DNA of 64,000 nt from Strongylocentrotus purpuratus (GCF_000002235.5 NW_022145607.1:38286529-38350528); one strand, 5' to 3'. Counted from the first letter of the stretch, positions 33,301-43,520 are shown. A program made the numbers and translations. Notes: generated by a model not told the origin, from the sequence alone.

Positions 33301-35091
33301 TTCTAAAGCCTTTATTCCTATTCAAAATTCCTGTTTTTAAAAGCAATGTGGTTATGCAACGAAAATGGACACAGTGTGTGTAGAAAATTTAACTCATGCA
33401 TATATTTTGGGGCTCTGAATCAAATGTTATTGAGCAAAACCACAAAATGGGGAATGACCGTCTCAAAAGGGTTAAGAAATTACTGTGATGGTGTGTTTTG
33501 AACCCTCTCCCACCCATCCTTCTAGCGCCTCCCACCTCTTCCCTTCTAGCTACCCTTTCTATCAAGCGTCTTACCTCTACTTGATCACATCCTTTGAAGA
33601 CTTCTTTCCATGCTTGAACCAATTCCCCTTTCAAATCCCTCAACTTGTACATGACACCTGCTGGGGGGACTGTAAAGGCAGAAAAGAACATTAATGGTCA
33701 CAGGATTGGAAGGAATAAGAAAGACCTACATGCAGGGGGTGTTTCACAAAGACTAAAGCCTGGGTCACAAATGCCATTACGAACGCTGTAAAACAATTTT
33801 CAGACAATGGAAAAACAGGGAGATTCGTACGAAGGCATCGTTCGTACGAACCTTTGTGACCTAACTTTAGATCGACTTGAGTAACGATGGCAGGCCATTC
33901 ATGACACTGGCTGCTCTCACCATTTGTCTCTCAAGGGACGTCACAAATCTCCAGAATTTACATTTGTTGATACTTTATTATGGAAGGAAAAAATATTATC
34001 TAAAGATAATTTCTAAGGCGTTTTTCTTTTGATTTTACATCTGGTTCAAGACTTTTTAAGGGCATGAATCGCCTGCCATTGTTCAGGTCCAACTTATGGT
34101 AAGTCGATCTTAGTCTTTGTGAAACACCCCCTGGAAAGTGTAATCTTTGAAATTGAAGGCTTCCATGATGAGGATAGATTTGAACTAGGATTACACCACA
34201 TACTGTATACTGTCCACCAATCAGAATCCAGCCTTAGCTGACCAATCAGAACAATCTGACTGGTGCAGTGGATCCTACACAAGGGTATACAAACCCCTTC
34301 CAAACCATAAACACTCATCCTGAAGACAAGACATGTAGGTACAACGTATTGAAACGTTGAGATACAGCATGAGTGGGCCCTTTATGGTGTAACCGCAAAC
34401 CTCGCTCAAAGACCTATTGAACTACCATTACCCAATAATTCTGACTGATACTTACAGATTACTTATGATTTACACTGTATCTTAAATAAGGATGTTCCAC
34501 AGTACTAGTAATGTCCGAAGTGCACCTCAGCTGCACGTTTTTAAATATAATTCTTTGTTCATTATTGTTTGTATGATGTTCCATTCTAAATGACTTACAT
34601 GTACATGTATGATGCCTTTTCAATCCAGACAATGATACCCTTGGCTAGTTTGCTTGTTATCTGTATTCTATAAGAGTGGGATCTTCCAACTATGACAATC
34701 CTGATATGACCCAGCAAGCAAGATACAGATGTAATATGACCATGGTGCAAGACCCGGAAGCTGGGATAACCCCCCCCCCCCCTCCCCCCCCCCCCCACCT
34801 TTTGAAGTTAGATCTGCAGCTGGAGACAGCTTTCTTCCAAAAGCTTTAGTATTCAAGGTATTCAAGGTATTAGTGTTTGCATCTTTTCGATGACCTACAT
34901 GTAGCCCAGGTCAGAGGGACTGAACTACATGTACATCTAGGTCATTGCATAAATACGACACAGCTGTTCTCACCTTTGACCTCGATCTTAGGACTGCACG
35001 TCTGATCCACCTGAGGTTTTTTGATCAGGATGTCCTTCCTCCTGATACCTGTCTTGATATCAGTGGACTCTAAGGATAAGATGCCATCCAT
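21500..35091 (-). CDS. Macro-domain (ADP-ribose-binding) protein, nine exons
   Basis: Exons in transcription order: 35091-34974, 33669-33575, 30767-30720, 30106-30030, 29086-29032, 28370-28187, 27344-27229, 25890-25786, 21544-21500; all GT/AG and in frame; about 280 residues. The start is the first ATG after an in-frame TGA nine codons upstream. The macro domain covers about residues 45-250. It has VSEGDIF, VSPANSFGYMDGGIDLAYSR (88-107; the Asn and GG-D segment contact ADP-ribose in this fold), ISAPTMRVP (165-173) and the loop CPGLATNVGRMPP (213-225), corresponding to the phosphate-binding GxGxGVGRM loop. The single-domain layout resembles bacterial and phage Appr-1''-p processing macro proteins more than PARP or MacroD fusions. 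It likely binds or hydrolyses ADP-ribose derivatives in cytosol or nucleus. The last exon (DDYNPEITFLEEES) is less certain: without the 25,786 donor the frame reads 17 more residues and stops at 25,732. Confidence 0.85.
21560..23820. other. Intron of the macro-domain gene, right part, no gene seen
   Basis: This is the left part of the 4.2-kb last intron. It holds the inverted copy of the 12.06-kb repeat (21,795-21,960) and otherwise AT-rich DNA. A short inverted motif (ACCCCGCT near 23,331 and AGCGGGGC near 23,413) may mark a small decayed MITE. Confidence 0.4.
23870..24963. repeat. 130-bp satellite array, forward block
   Basis: GAGTAAACACTGATAGCATA recurs at 23,971, 24,101, 24,231, 24,361, 24,491, 24,625, 24,755 and 24,886, giving a 130-bp period with one 4-bp insertion. 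Each unit is a dimer of two ~65-bp halves, both carrying GATAATAA and AGAGATGACGG. Stop codons are rare on the minus strand, so all three frames stay open over long stretches. These are not genes. It lies in the last intron of the macro-domain gene. Confidence 0.95.
24964..25281. repeat. Inverted block of the same satellite, ~66-71-bp units
   Basis: After a junction at about 24,963 the array continues as the reverse complement (CTACTCTCTTTCTTGCTGTC at 25,004, 25,070, 25,141 and 25,210; partial at 25,276). Here the period is 66-71 bp: only one of the two half-units of the forward block is repeated. It ends exactly where a protein-coding remnant begins. Confidence 0.9.
25282..25422 (-). pseudogene. 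Possible piggyBac-like transposase N-terminus, truncated
   Basis: An ATG at 25,422 opens 46 residues: MAPAGKRQRVFSVEEARDLV followed by an acidic Ser/Asp-rich tract, then a stop at the satellite junction. The short basic start, a VEEA(R/L) helix and an acidic tract resemble the N-termini of piggyBac-derived proteins as I remember them. Too little remains for certainty. The catalytic DDD region is absent. It lies in the last intron of the macro-domain gene. Confidence 0.35.
26086..26395. mobile_element. MITE of the GGGGGTGTTTCACAAAGA family
   Basis: GGGGGTGTTTCACAAAGAAC on the left pairs with TTTGTGAAACACCCCC on the right. Inner segments pair as in the 9.28-kb copy (GAACTTAGCTTTAAGTTGGA, GGAGAGCC). 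It lies in an intron of the macro-domain gene. Confidence 0.75.
26600..26891. mobile_element. MITE, same superfamily, GGGGAGTGTTTCACAAA subtype
   Basis: The left end GGGGAGTGTTTCACAAAAAC and the right end, read inverted as GGAGAGTGTTTCACAAAGAC, pair. A distinctive inner pair is CAGGCTGTTCATGCCACT with AGTGGCATGAACGGCCTG. The 33.7-kb and partial 29.4-kb copies share this subtype. Confidence 0.75.
26972..27215 (+). mobile_element. tRNA-derived SINE, family B, copy 1
   Basis: The head is tRNA-like: TTAGCTCAATCAGTAGAGCG (A box) and GGTTCGAACCC (B box). The body is AGATGGGAGTTGCTGCTACC and GCTCAGTGGCTGCCGGGCTC, ending TTTGGAGTGGACTTTAAAAG. It lies antisense in intron 7 of the macro-domain gene, ending about 14 bp from the exon 7 splice donor. 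The tRNA-like part is a SINE head, not a functional tRNA gene. Confidence 0.9.
27813..28169 (+). mobile_element. SINE family A, diverged full copy
   Basis: The tRNA-like head (TGTGGTAAAGTGGCTCACTC ... GATTGAATCC) is followed by the family body (TTTGCCACTCTCCACCAAAG, AATGTTCCCCAGGGAGTGGA) and a degenerate ATT tail. It is older than the copies at 7.6 and 19.6 kb, judging from divergence. It sits in intron 6 of the macro-domain gene, ending about 18 bp from the exon 6 donor. Confidence 0.85.
29385..29475. mobile_element. Right half of a GTTTCACAAA-family MITE
   Basis: AGTGGCATGAACAGTCTGCC and AACTTAAAGTTGATCTTAGT match the right half of the 26.6-kb MITE. The terminal repeat is decayed and the left half is missing. 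Confidence 0.5.
29784..30023 (+). mobile_element. SINE family B, copy 2
   Basis: It is colinear with the 26,972-27,215 copy: TTTGCTCAGTCAGTAGAGCG, GGTTCGATCCCCGG, the same body, ending TTGGAGTGGACTTTAAA. It is antisense in intron 4 of the macro-domain gene and ends 6-7 bp from the exon 4 donor. Confidence 0.9.
30160..30415. repeat. GA/GAGGGA microsatellite
   Basis: A purine-only tract on the + strand made of GAGGGAGT, GAGGGACAGAGGAAAAG and GA units. In the macro-domain transcript it lies just upstream of exon 4 as a pyrimidine tract. Confidence 0.9.
31005..31941. mobile_element. 937-bp non-autonomous piggyBac-type element
   Basis: It is flanked by TTAA on both sides (31,001-31,004 and 31,942-31,945). 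The termini are CCCTTACTGTACTGGG and its exact reverse complement. A second inverted block, GGCCTGGGAGGCCCCCC, lies just inside each end next to long G/C runs. TTAA duplication and CCC ends are the known hallmarks of piggyBac elements. The interior is AT-rich with no transposase. It lies in intron 2 of the macro-domain gene. Confidence 0.8.
32228..32580. repeat. Tandem duplication, ~175-bp unit, two copies
   Basis: TTTCACTCAAGTGTTTG ... CTTGCCATCCATTAAAGTCC ... CGTGTTTACCTAGCTCTACA appears from about 32,230 and again from about 32,405, with moderate divergence. It is intronic and of unknown origin. Confidence 0.75.
33735..34131. mobile_element. GTTTCACAAA-family MITE carrying a nested element
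   Basis: GGGGGTGTTTCACAAAGACT on the left pairs with GTCTTTGTGAAACACCCCC on the right. Inner blocks (GGCAGGCCATTCATGACACT and GGGCATGAATCGCCTGCC) match the 26.6-kb subtype. It is about 100 bp longer than its relatives because of the nested element at 33,762-33,861. Confidence 0.75.
33762..33861. mobile_element. ~100-bp nested MITE with GGTCACAAA ends
   Basis: The left end GGGTCACAAATGCCATTACG and the right end, read inverted as GGTCACAAAGGTTCGTACGA, pair. A central palindrome (TTCGTACGAA) lies near the right end. It interrupts the conserved left sub-terminal region of the surrounding MITE, so it is younger. Confidence 0.6.
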
Positions 35092-36485
35092 GATGATGGC
35101 TTGCTGGACACAGCTTCAATCAGTGGTCTCGCTCTTGTGGCGGTTCTCTCTGTTGCAGCAATGGAAGCAGAAAACCTGAACAACAGCCAGTAGTTACGGA
35201 ATGGTTCGAGTAAGAGATCTATTTCCTCATCTGACGAGAAAAGAAGCAGAAGGAAGCAGTTCATAATAAAACGCTTGCTTACATTAGATTTTATCACCTG
35301 ACGAAGTGTTGCAGTGGCGCACAAAACGTCATGATCTTTTAGATCCCTTGTTGACCATACATTGCGAGACAAACGAATATCACTAGCGATATTATTTTTG
35401 ATAAAGTTAAAGCTATTGCACAGTATTCCTTTAGTTGTCTTTATAGTGTTCTTAGTTGAACTCAATTTTCATTGTTGACCTACATAGCAGGTCAAATTTT
35501 GGACAGATGTCGACAATTGTTGACAAGATAAATTTCATGTGCGAGAACAAATTATTGCTGCTGCGGGAGCCTACCGCAACAACAATCATGACAATGGCTG
35601 CAAGGAAAAAATAGGCATTGAATAGATTCAAGCGCTGCCGTTTAATATATTTCTATGTTGTTCTTTCGGTAATACCACTGCATATTGTTTCTTACAACTA
35701 ACATTAATTAACTGAGCTGACTGGATATGCAACCGGCAATTCAGTCGTTTATATTAATAGACTAACTCACTGACACTGTTTCAAAGATTTTGAGTTTTCG
35801 TCTTCAATATTCAGGTCGGTAAGCAATATTTTTGTAGCATAAATAGAATATTCATGCCCTGAATTTTATCTAAATGCTCATGTTGTTTGGACATCTAAGC
35901 TCCTGAAATTTGCAAGTCACTTTGTTTGTTGGACACGACTCAACACACATAGATCTAGTCACAGACAACCGGCACTGCCAGTGCCATGGGCAAACTCACA
36001 CAGCAAAGTACAAACTACAATCTGCAGCTGCATTCACTTTGCACACACATCACACTCACAGCCAATTCATGGTCGATGATAATAACTGTTAAATAATAAA
36101 TGTTTATCAGTGTATTGAAAATGACCCTAAAACAGATAATTATAAACTTACAAATGATTCTTTATGATGCAGTTCCTTCAACGATATAAAATTATTTCAA
36201 TTTGGCAACAGAAGTGTTTTTTTGGTCGAGAAAAGTGATAAACAGGGTCCGTATTGATATCACAGCCCAGATATAATGCACATATTTCCATAGCCGTACG
36301 CACCCAAACTCTGCGTGTACGTACGTAATAGATAGCTACGTACACGCGCAAAATGGTGCGTAAACGCCTGTTCTCGGTCGGGTGACAAATGGATCATGTC
36401 ATGATCAGCCCCATTTTTATTTTTTATCTACTGAATTTATACCGTTTTCCGTTGATGATGGGGTGCTGATCAATTCATTCTGGTA
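35092..36485. other. Upstream region of the macro-domain gene
   Basis: It contains the 5' untranslated region and promoter of the macro-domain gene on the minus strand. An open minus frame across 35,070-35,465 overlaps exon 1 in another frame and has no recognisable product. No core promoter motif could be called. Confidence 0.4.
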
Positions 36486-39243
36486 TAAATGTAAGCCTCT
36501 AAGTTACTTAATGAACCTATCTATCTTGACGAGTACTTTTCCAGAGGATATGAAAATAGCAAAAGTGACTCCACTTTATAAAAAGAAAGATAAAACTGAT
36601 GTTAGCAACTATAGACCTATTAGTGTTTTAAGCGTAGCATCAAAGATTCTAGAAAAATCGGTCTGTGTTCAAATTGAAAGATACTTCAAAGAAAATGATA
36701 TAATTTATGAATTTCAATCTGGTTTTCGACATGATTATTCGACTGAAACATGTCTAATTCATTTGACTGATTATTTGAGGAGAGAAACTTCCCAAGGGCG
36801 CTTTGTTGGTATGGTGCTCCTTGCATATCAATTCCTTTCATAGCAAAAGCGCTCCTCACAATTTCTGTAAATTTGGCAGTTTAACGCTACGCGTACCGCC
36901 TTGACCGGACTGTGCGGTATCTGTGCAGTTCTGTGTGTAGAGAGATCGGGCTGTATTCATTATTTCTTGGGGGTGCATAAATCGCTCTAATTATACGTAC
37001 GCGTGTAATGCGCAAGTTTATTGTGACGGCACTAAACCCATCCCACTCATTGTTACCCTATTTTCATAATGGTACTGACCCAATCAAATGTAGTGCAGTG
37101 CGCTCGTACGCGCTGCGCTGCGTGTGTACATGTACTGTACTTATGCATGTTCAGCTCAGTTATATGTGTATGCATAGCATTACGTACATGCATACGGCTA
37201 GCTGGCACAAAACCCTGGGTCGGGCTTCACATGAAGCATGATTTAACATGAAAAATGACGGAGCTAAAAATGAATCAATCAAAATGAAATTTATATGTAT
37301 GAAAAGCTTACGTATCATATGTCATTGTCTGTGATTGAGGATTTACAAATTTGACGCAAAACGCGTTGCTGCAAAGTTAAAGATTGGTTTATTGAAACTT
37401 GAAAGGCAATCGAGCACAGTACGACCGATCCATTGACATTGTGTATGAGAGAGTAATTTTTTTTAAATGGATTGTAAAGTTCAACGTCAAAGTGACGGAG
37501 GTTTTTTTTCAAGTAAGGGCATGGTTTTACATGGAATGTAAAGGAAATGTTTCCTTCTTCTCATATCTCGATTGAGGATATTATTCTCAATTTCGATTTT
37601 TAATGGTAAAGAAAAGTGTAAAAAGATGTCGAGAATTTTACCATATGTCATGTAATATAAAATGCGCGCGGGTCGGTTGATCTCCCAAAAGGAGCGCGAA
37701 GGAATTGATATGATCTGCAAAAAGCTTTTGATACAGTTAATCATTGCGTCTTATTGAAGAAGTTACAACTAATGGGTTTTGATAAGGCAAGTTTAGATTG
37801 GTTTAGATCCTACTTATCTAATCGGCACCAAGTAGTGGCCATTCATGATATTCGTTCCAAACTAATGCCTATAACTTGCGGTGTTCCTCAGGGAAGCATT
37901 TTAGGCCCAATTCTATTTTCAAGTTATATAAATGATATGTGTATTTGTATAAAAGACTTCAAACTATTATTGTACGCAGATGACAGCGTACTACTCTATT
38001 CAAATCCTGATCCTAAATATATTGAGGAAAAGCTCAGTGAACAGCTGTCTACGTGTGTCGATTGGATGACTGATAATAAGCTTTCTTTACACTTGGGAAA
38101 AACAGAAAGCATTTTATTTTGTTCTAAAAGTAGTTCTAAAAAGTCATTTGAATTCAAAGTGACACACAATAATCAAGCAATCAAGAGAAAAGAGTCTGTG
38201 AAGTATTTAGGCATTGAGTTGGCTAGCGCAATTTCATTTTCATCTTTAGTAGAATCAGTTGTAAAAAAAGCAAATTCTCGTCTGAAATTTTTGTACAGAT
38301 ATCAAAGTTGTATGGATTTAAAAGCAAGACGTACACTCTGTTTTGCTCTTATTCAATGTTTATTTGACTATGCTAACCCTGCATGGTATAGTAACATAAA
38401 CAAGTCAGATCAAAAGAAGTTGAAGATTATACAGAACAAAATGGTGAGATTTATCAACTGTTCTGGTCCAAGAACTCATGTTGGCTACAGCGAACTTTCT
38501 AAAGCTGGTTTTCTTGAAGTCGACCAAAGATCAAAACAACTCGTATTGCATCATGTGCATAAAATATACCATACTAGGTCGAATCATTATATTCGATCCA
38601 ACTTCGATCTTGTTACTGACGTACATGATTATAATACAAGAAATAGACGATTCAACTTTAACTTACCTGAAAGAGTAGGTAGTATTGGAAATTCGTTTTA
38701 TTACAATGCCATAAAACATTGGAATTCCCTTCCCAATGGTGTAAAAGAAATAGGAAACTATGATCATTTTAAGAGGAAATTAAAGGAATACCTAATACTT
38801 GACAGTCAGAGAAGAGAAGTGAATGACATGTTATATGATTGAAATTTTTATTCTTCTGTCGGTTCATACTTTTTCATGTTGTATATACTTATGTTTTCGT
38901 ACGTTATAGAATTTCTACAAATTCATCATTATTTTCCTCTTCTTCCTTCTCCTCTTTTTCTTCTTCTCCTTCTTCTTTTTCTTCTTGTACTTAATATCAT
39001 TTCTATCATCAGTTTAATGTTGTTATTATTATTATCTTTAATAAGTAGTTCTTTTAATTTTCTTATCTGTCTGTAAATATTACTATTTTAACTTATTAAT
39101 TTTATACATGTCTGTAAGGGACCCCACTGGAAATAAGCTCTCGAGCTTTCGTGGGTTATCCTGTTCAAGCTGACTTTTTTTGATCTGTTATTATTGTATA
39201 TTGTTGTATGTTGGAAGCTTGTCGAATAAAAATCAATCAATCA
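36486..39243 (+). mobile_element. 5'-truncated CR1/L2-type LINE interrupted by another element
   Basis: RT coding sequence runs 36,486-36,824 (MKIAKVTPLYKKKDK, NYRPISVLSV, FQSGFRHDYSTETC) and resumes at 37,712-38,842 (DLQKAFDTVNH, DWFRSYLSNRHQ, GVPQGSILGP, the catalytic YADD near 37,975, TESILFCS, a C-terminal domain and a stop). The endonuclease and ORF1 are missing. The 3' untranslated region contains a CTT-rich tract and GAAATAAGCTCTCGAGCTTT, then a (AATC)n tail at 39,227-39,243. Apart from the insertion the coding frame is open, so the copy is fairly young. Confidence 0.85.
36825..37711. mobile_element. 887-bp inverted-repeat element inserted in the LINE
   Basis: The left end ATATCAATTCCTT and the right end, its exact reverse complement, bound the insertion. 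A second inverted block GCGCTCCT lies just inside each end. No transposase is encoded. The LINE frame reads straight through if the element is removed with a TA duplication (VLLAY then DLQKAFD), fitting a TA-inserting element, though the exact duplication is not certain. Confidence 0.65.
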
Positions 39244-39780
39244 AGACAAGAATATCTTCCCATTTAGTGTGCCCCTGCAGCATGCCCCTTGAAAAATGGC
39301 ACCTGAATGTGGCCCTCGCAGCCCCTCCCACCCCCCGTTTTTTTTTGGTTGTTTTTTTTTTTGGGGGGGGGTGTACAATTTTGCGTCAGAGAATCCCGAG
39401 CGGCAATTAAATGAAATCAACATTTTTTTTTTCTTTGACTGGATTGTCTTTTGTTTTCAATAAGTTATTTATCAGAGAGAGCCGCAAATAAGGAGCAAAA
39501 AAGGCCTATACGATTGAGATGGATGTCTGGAAAAGGCAAATTCTGTAATACAAAGATATTATGTTGTTTTGTGAAAAAGCCTCGTATCAAACATCATGTT
39601 AATATTGTTCATGAATGAAAATGGAAACTGAACAGAATAGCCAACAAGCTGTAATGTCTATAATGTATTTTTTTTAAAGCAAAATTGTGTAAATATAGGG
39701 CCTATTATGCCCTTCATCATGGGCCTGGTAATCCCGAATAACTTTCATCGGCATTATAATGGCATGATAATTATCGCTAC
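39244..39780. other. Non-coding gap
   Basis: It contains T/G homopolymer runs near 39,340-39,370 and otherwise AT-rich DNA. I see no gene. Confidence 0.4.
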
Positions 39781-39794
39781 TAATAAGTACAACG

Positions 39795-40515
39795 GTGATG
39801 ATGATAATTTTGATATCATCATACACTTTCGCTCATATAGTTGGAATATTTCTGTTTTACTCCAATTTATGGAATTATTTTGAAAATAATTTAAAAATAA
39901 GTCTAGAAAATAGTATACATTCTCAGATTTTATTGAATAATAAATTGACAATGTTTGTTTTGCGTGACTGCTAAAGCATGTGTATGTTACTATGCTTATC
40001 AACCAGGGGACCTACGCCCTTAAGTCATAAATGACAGTAATGAGGATTAATGCCCCACAAAAGGACACTAATATAGCACATCGACACGATTTTTATCCTG
40101 GGGCCTCACAGTTACGAGGCCATTGCTTTGTCACTGAACCATGACTGTAGGCAGCGGGTGCTAGGGTAGGGGGGCAGTTTCCATAAATAAAATTAAAAAA
40201 CAGAAAATGCAATAAATGTTCAATAATTTATTGCATATTACCCCGGTCCCCAACATAAACAAATCCTCTGGACGGCTATGCATTATGGCTCAAGGCATGG
40301 GCACACAGAGTAGCATACACATGCTTTAGCAGTCACGCATAACAAACATTGTCAATTTATTATTCAATAAAATTTGAGAATGTGTACTATTATCTAGATC
40401 TATTATTTTTTAATTATTTTTAAAATAATTCCATAAATTTGGGTAAAACAAAAATATTCCAACTATATGAGCGACAGTGTAAGAGTTACCACAATTGTCG
40501 TCATCGATCATCATC
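39795..40515. repeat. Inverted repeat, ~200-bp arms and ~320-bp spacer
   Basis: The left arm (about 39,795-39,994) includes CATATAGTTGGAATATTTCT and GACTGCTAAAGCATGTGTAT. It is matched in reverse by about 40,311-40,515 (ATACACATGCTTTAGCAGTC and TATTCCAACTATATGAGCG). The arms have diverged by scattered substitutions. The spacer has no gene. Probably an old foldback-type element or an inverted duplication. Confidence 0.7.
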
Positions 40516-40956
40516 GTTTTTTGTTCTAGATTTGGGAATGAAATAACTGTGTAGTGCGATATTTTTTTTTTTTAATGTGATTGTGATATTTTTTTCGTCC
40601 TATGCATTGTGAAATAATGATCAATGATATTCATGTTTGTTTATCAAATAATAAAAAAAGCTTTGTTGTAATTATGTTGCAGTTTTGTATAAACTTTGTA
40701 CGAAAAAGAATTGGAGCTTTGTGAAATAAAAGCGATGAATAGGCCTACAAACAAAATCAACAACGTCGTTGTCATCCTGGTCGTCGTTGTCGTCATCGAT
40801 GTGACGCTACAGAATGACTTGAAATGACTACAGAAATGGAATGGTCAAAATGAGGGCAGAGCTCAAAGGTATGGCGTCCTTTGATAGGCATCAGCAGTGT
40901 TTCCAATTTTCCATAAATTCAGGAAATTTCTGGAAATTGAAAATAAATCAAGAGCA

Positions 40957-41455
40957 GGCGCGTAGGCAGGGGGGGCAGTATGGGCGGTCGCCCCCCCCCC
41001 CCCTCTCAAAAAAAAAGAGAAAGAAGAAAGGAAGAGGACGTAGGAAGGAAAAGGATTAAGAGTCGAGAACGGTACAACGAATCGTCTTCTAGCTTTCTCT
41101 TACAATTTAATGAAACGTCAAGCTTCAGCGCTTCGCGCGGGAGGGGGGGGGGGGGGCTGAATTGAAATAAGGATTAAGAGTCGAAAACTGTAAAACAGAT
41201 CGTCTTCTTTCTCTAATAATTTATGAAACGTCAAAGCTTCCGCGTCGCGCGGGAGGGGGAAACTGAATTCAGACAAGGATTTAGAGTCGAGAACGGTACA
41301 ACGAATCGCCTCTTTCTCATTTAATGAAACTTCAAAGCTTCCGCACTTTGAGCTGGAGGGGGAACTCCCCCGTCCCTGCACCCACCCCCTAGGGAGCGCG
41401 CTTCGCGTGCTCACTACCGCCCCAAAAAAATAAAATCCTGGCTACGCGAGCTCCA
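40957..41455. mobile_element. Non-coding repeat element with internal ~110-bp tandem triplication
   Basis: The outer ends are related inverted motifs: GCGTAGGCAGG on the left, and CCTGGCTACGCG on the right. Inside, GGATTAAGAGTCGAGAACGG recurs at about 41,053, 41,170 and 41,278. Each copy runs through AATGAAACGTCAAAGCTTCC to a GCGGGAGGGGG block. G- and C-runs lie beside both ends. Likely a non-autonomous DNA transposon; class unknown. Confidence 0.55.
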
Positions 41456-42109
41456 TGACATAATTATCATTTTAAGTAAAGGCCTATACTGTGTAATAGG
41501 TATTTTACCCAATGATGTTCATCAATTTTTGGAAACACGTACCATTGCATGGCGTGTCACGCCCTCTATGTAAAACAAAATGTGTCACATATTATCCTGC
41601 AGCGCTGGACCACAGAGGGCCTCTACCACACCTCCTATAAACACAGCAATGCCTCAAATGTTGCAGAATCTCGGACTGGAGCTACAAGAGGCAGGGAACT
41701 ATATTCCCTGGTAAGGGTAACAGAACAAGCCGATACTATTTCAAATAGGGGTGCAAAAACAAAGGAAGTGGAAAGGAAAAGGAGGAGAAAAGAAAGAAAA
41801 CTTATCATTATATTTAGAATTATAAGCGCCCTGATACGGATTGTAAATTGCAATAGACATTATTTTGTTGAGGGTTTTTAAATGGAAAACTTTTCTGAAG
41901 CTCGGTCACTTCGCTCCCTCGCTATATGGGCCATTGATTAAGAATATCGTAATATCGAGTCCCAATATAGAATAACGTTTGTGAAAAGGGGTTTTCAAAG
42001 GTTCAAAGTTGTCAACAAGACAACTTATTTCTATTTGGTTTGCGCAATATATTGGGCCTGAGTATGTAAAATTCATCGACCTCTTGGTAAACATTGCCCC
42101 CCCCCCTTG

Positions 42110-43520
42110 AATTTAGTATAAAGCCTGATAAAGCCCCCCCCCCCCACTTTTTCGAGCACCCAAAAAGTGCCCCTTTTTACATAGGAAAAGTGCCCCTTTA
42201 ACTTTTTAAGAAGTGCCCCTTTTTACATAGGAATAGTGCCCCTTTTATTTTGACAAGTGCCCCTATTAATATGTAAAAGTGCCCCCTTCCCCTTTTCAAC
42301 TTTGATAAGAGCCCCTTTTATTTGGATACGCCCTTTTCCTTCGACAAGTTCCCATTTTCCTTTGCAATAAGTGTCCATTTTCCATTCTCATAAGTGCCCT
42401 TTTTAATCTCTAGTAAGTGTTCATAGTTAGGTACGAAAAGTGCCTCTTTTGCTTTGAAAAGTGCCCCTTCCCTTTTTAATAACTACCCCAATTTTAACTC
42501 GGATAAGCGCACCTTATATTTTCACATGTGTCCTTTTTCTTTCTAATAAGTGCCCCTTCTCTGGTAAATGACCCTTTTCAGGTACAAGAAGTTACTCCTT
42601 TTCACTTCAGATAAGTGCCCCCTTCACCTCCGATAAATGCCCCTTCAAAGTCTGATCGGTGCCCATTTTCTTTTAACTAATGCACATTTTCCTTTATTAA
42701 AGTGCCCTTTTTCATTCACATAAGTCCCCCTTTTCATATTTGGTCATTGCCTCTTTTCAGATGCGATAAGTGCCTCTTTTCACCTCTGATTAATTCCCTT
42801 TTAGCAACAATGATATCTTATAAATGTCCCTATCAAAATCTGATGGAGGCCCCTTTTCCGTCGACAAATGCCCATTTCCTATTCTCATGACTGCCTTTTT
42901 TCATCCCTGGTGAATGCCTCTTTTTGAGGATAAAAGAAGTGCCCCCTTTGCTCCCCTAATAATTACTCTTTGTACTTTGGTACATGCTCCTTTCCTTTCC
43001 TGATAAGTATTCCCTTTTCCTCTCATCATTAAACACGCCCTAGCTAATTTCAAGTGGCTAAGAGCAATTTCCCCCAAAGCTCGCTCGCTACGCTCGCACA
43101 CATCTATAGATGATATATTTATGTTACTTATCAAAGGCCTTTTCAGTCTTCCGTTATGACAATATGCTTATAACCCTTAAGGATTGGGTTTTTCCTCTTT
43201 ATAAGATGTAATTTTTCGCACCGCGACCTCACACATCTTAAAATTGTTCCTCGCTCGCTTCGCTCGCAAACAATTGTTTAGACAATCAACTGCAAAGCAT
43301 GATACTTAAGCAATATCTTGTATATATGGTGTATAAAGTAAAACAAATATTGAAATCATCCCTGATAACTGTAATCACAATGTAGGGGTATATACCAATG
43401 TCGAAAAATTTGAATATGCTCGCTTTGAGATTTCCCTTTGTAGGTGCCCTTTTTTCCAGAAAGTGCCCCTTTTCTTGGTGCCCCCCCCCCCACTTTGAAA
43501 GTCGCTCGGCCGCCCCTGTA
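42110..43520. repeat. Degenerate minisatellite of AAGTGCCCCTTTT units within a repeat element
   Basis: AAGTGCCCCTTTT, with many variants, recurs roughly every 25-35 bp from about 42,126 to 43,020 and again near 43,440-43,470. The block ends in a C-run and GTCGCTCGGCCGCCCCTG, a terminus reminiscent of a GC-rich transposon end. Copies near the left edge are the most alike. No reading frame is maintained. Confidence 0.65.

Noticed and set aside
35070..35465. 131-codon minus frame overlapping exon 1 of the macro-domain gene
   Set aside because: No recognisable domain. The overlapping frame beginning at 35,091 continues correctly across eight splice junctions.
41549..41881. 110-codon plus frame
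   Set aside because: No family resemblance, no splice partners and a low-complexity Lys/Arg end; not supported as a gene.
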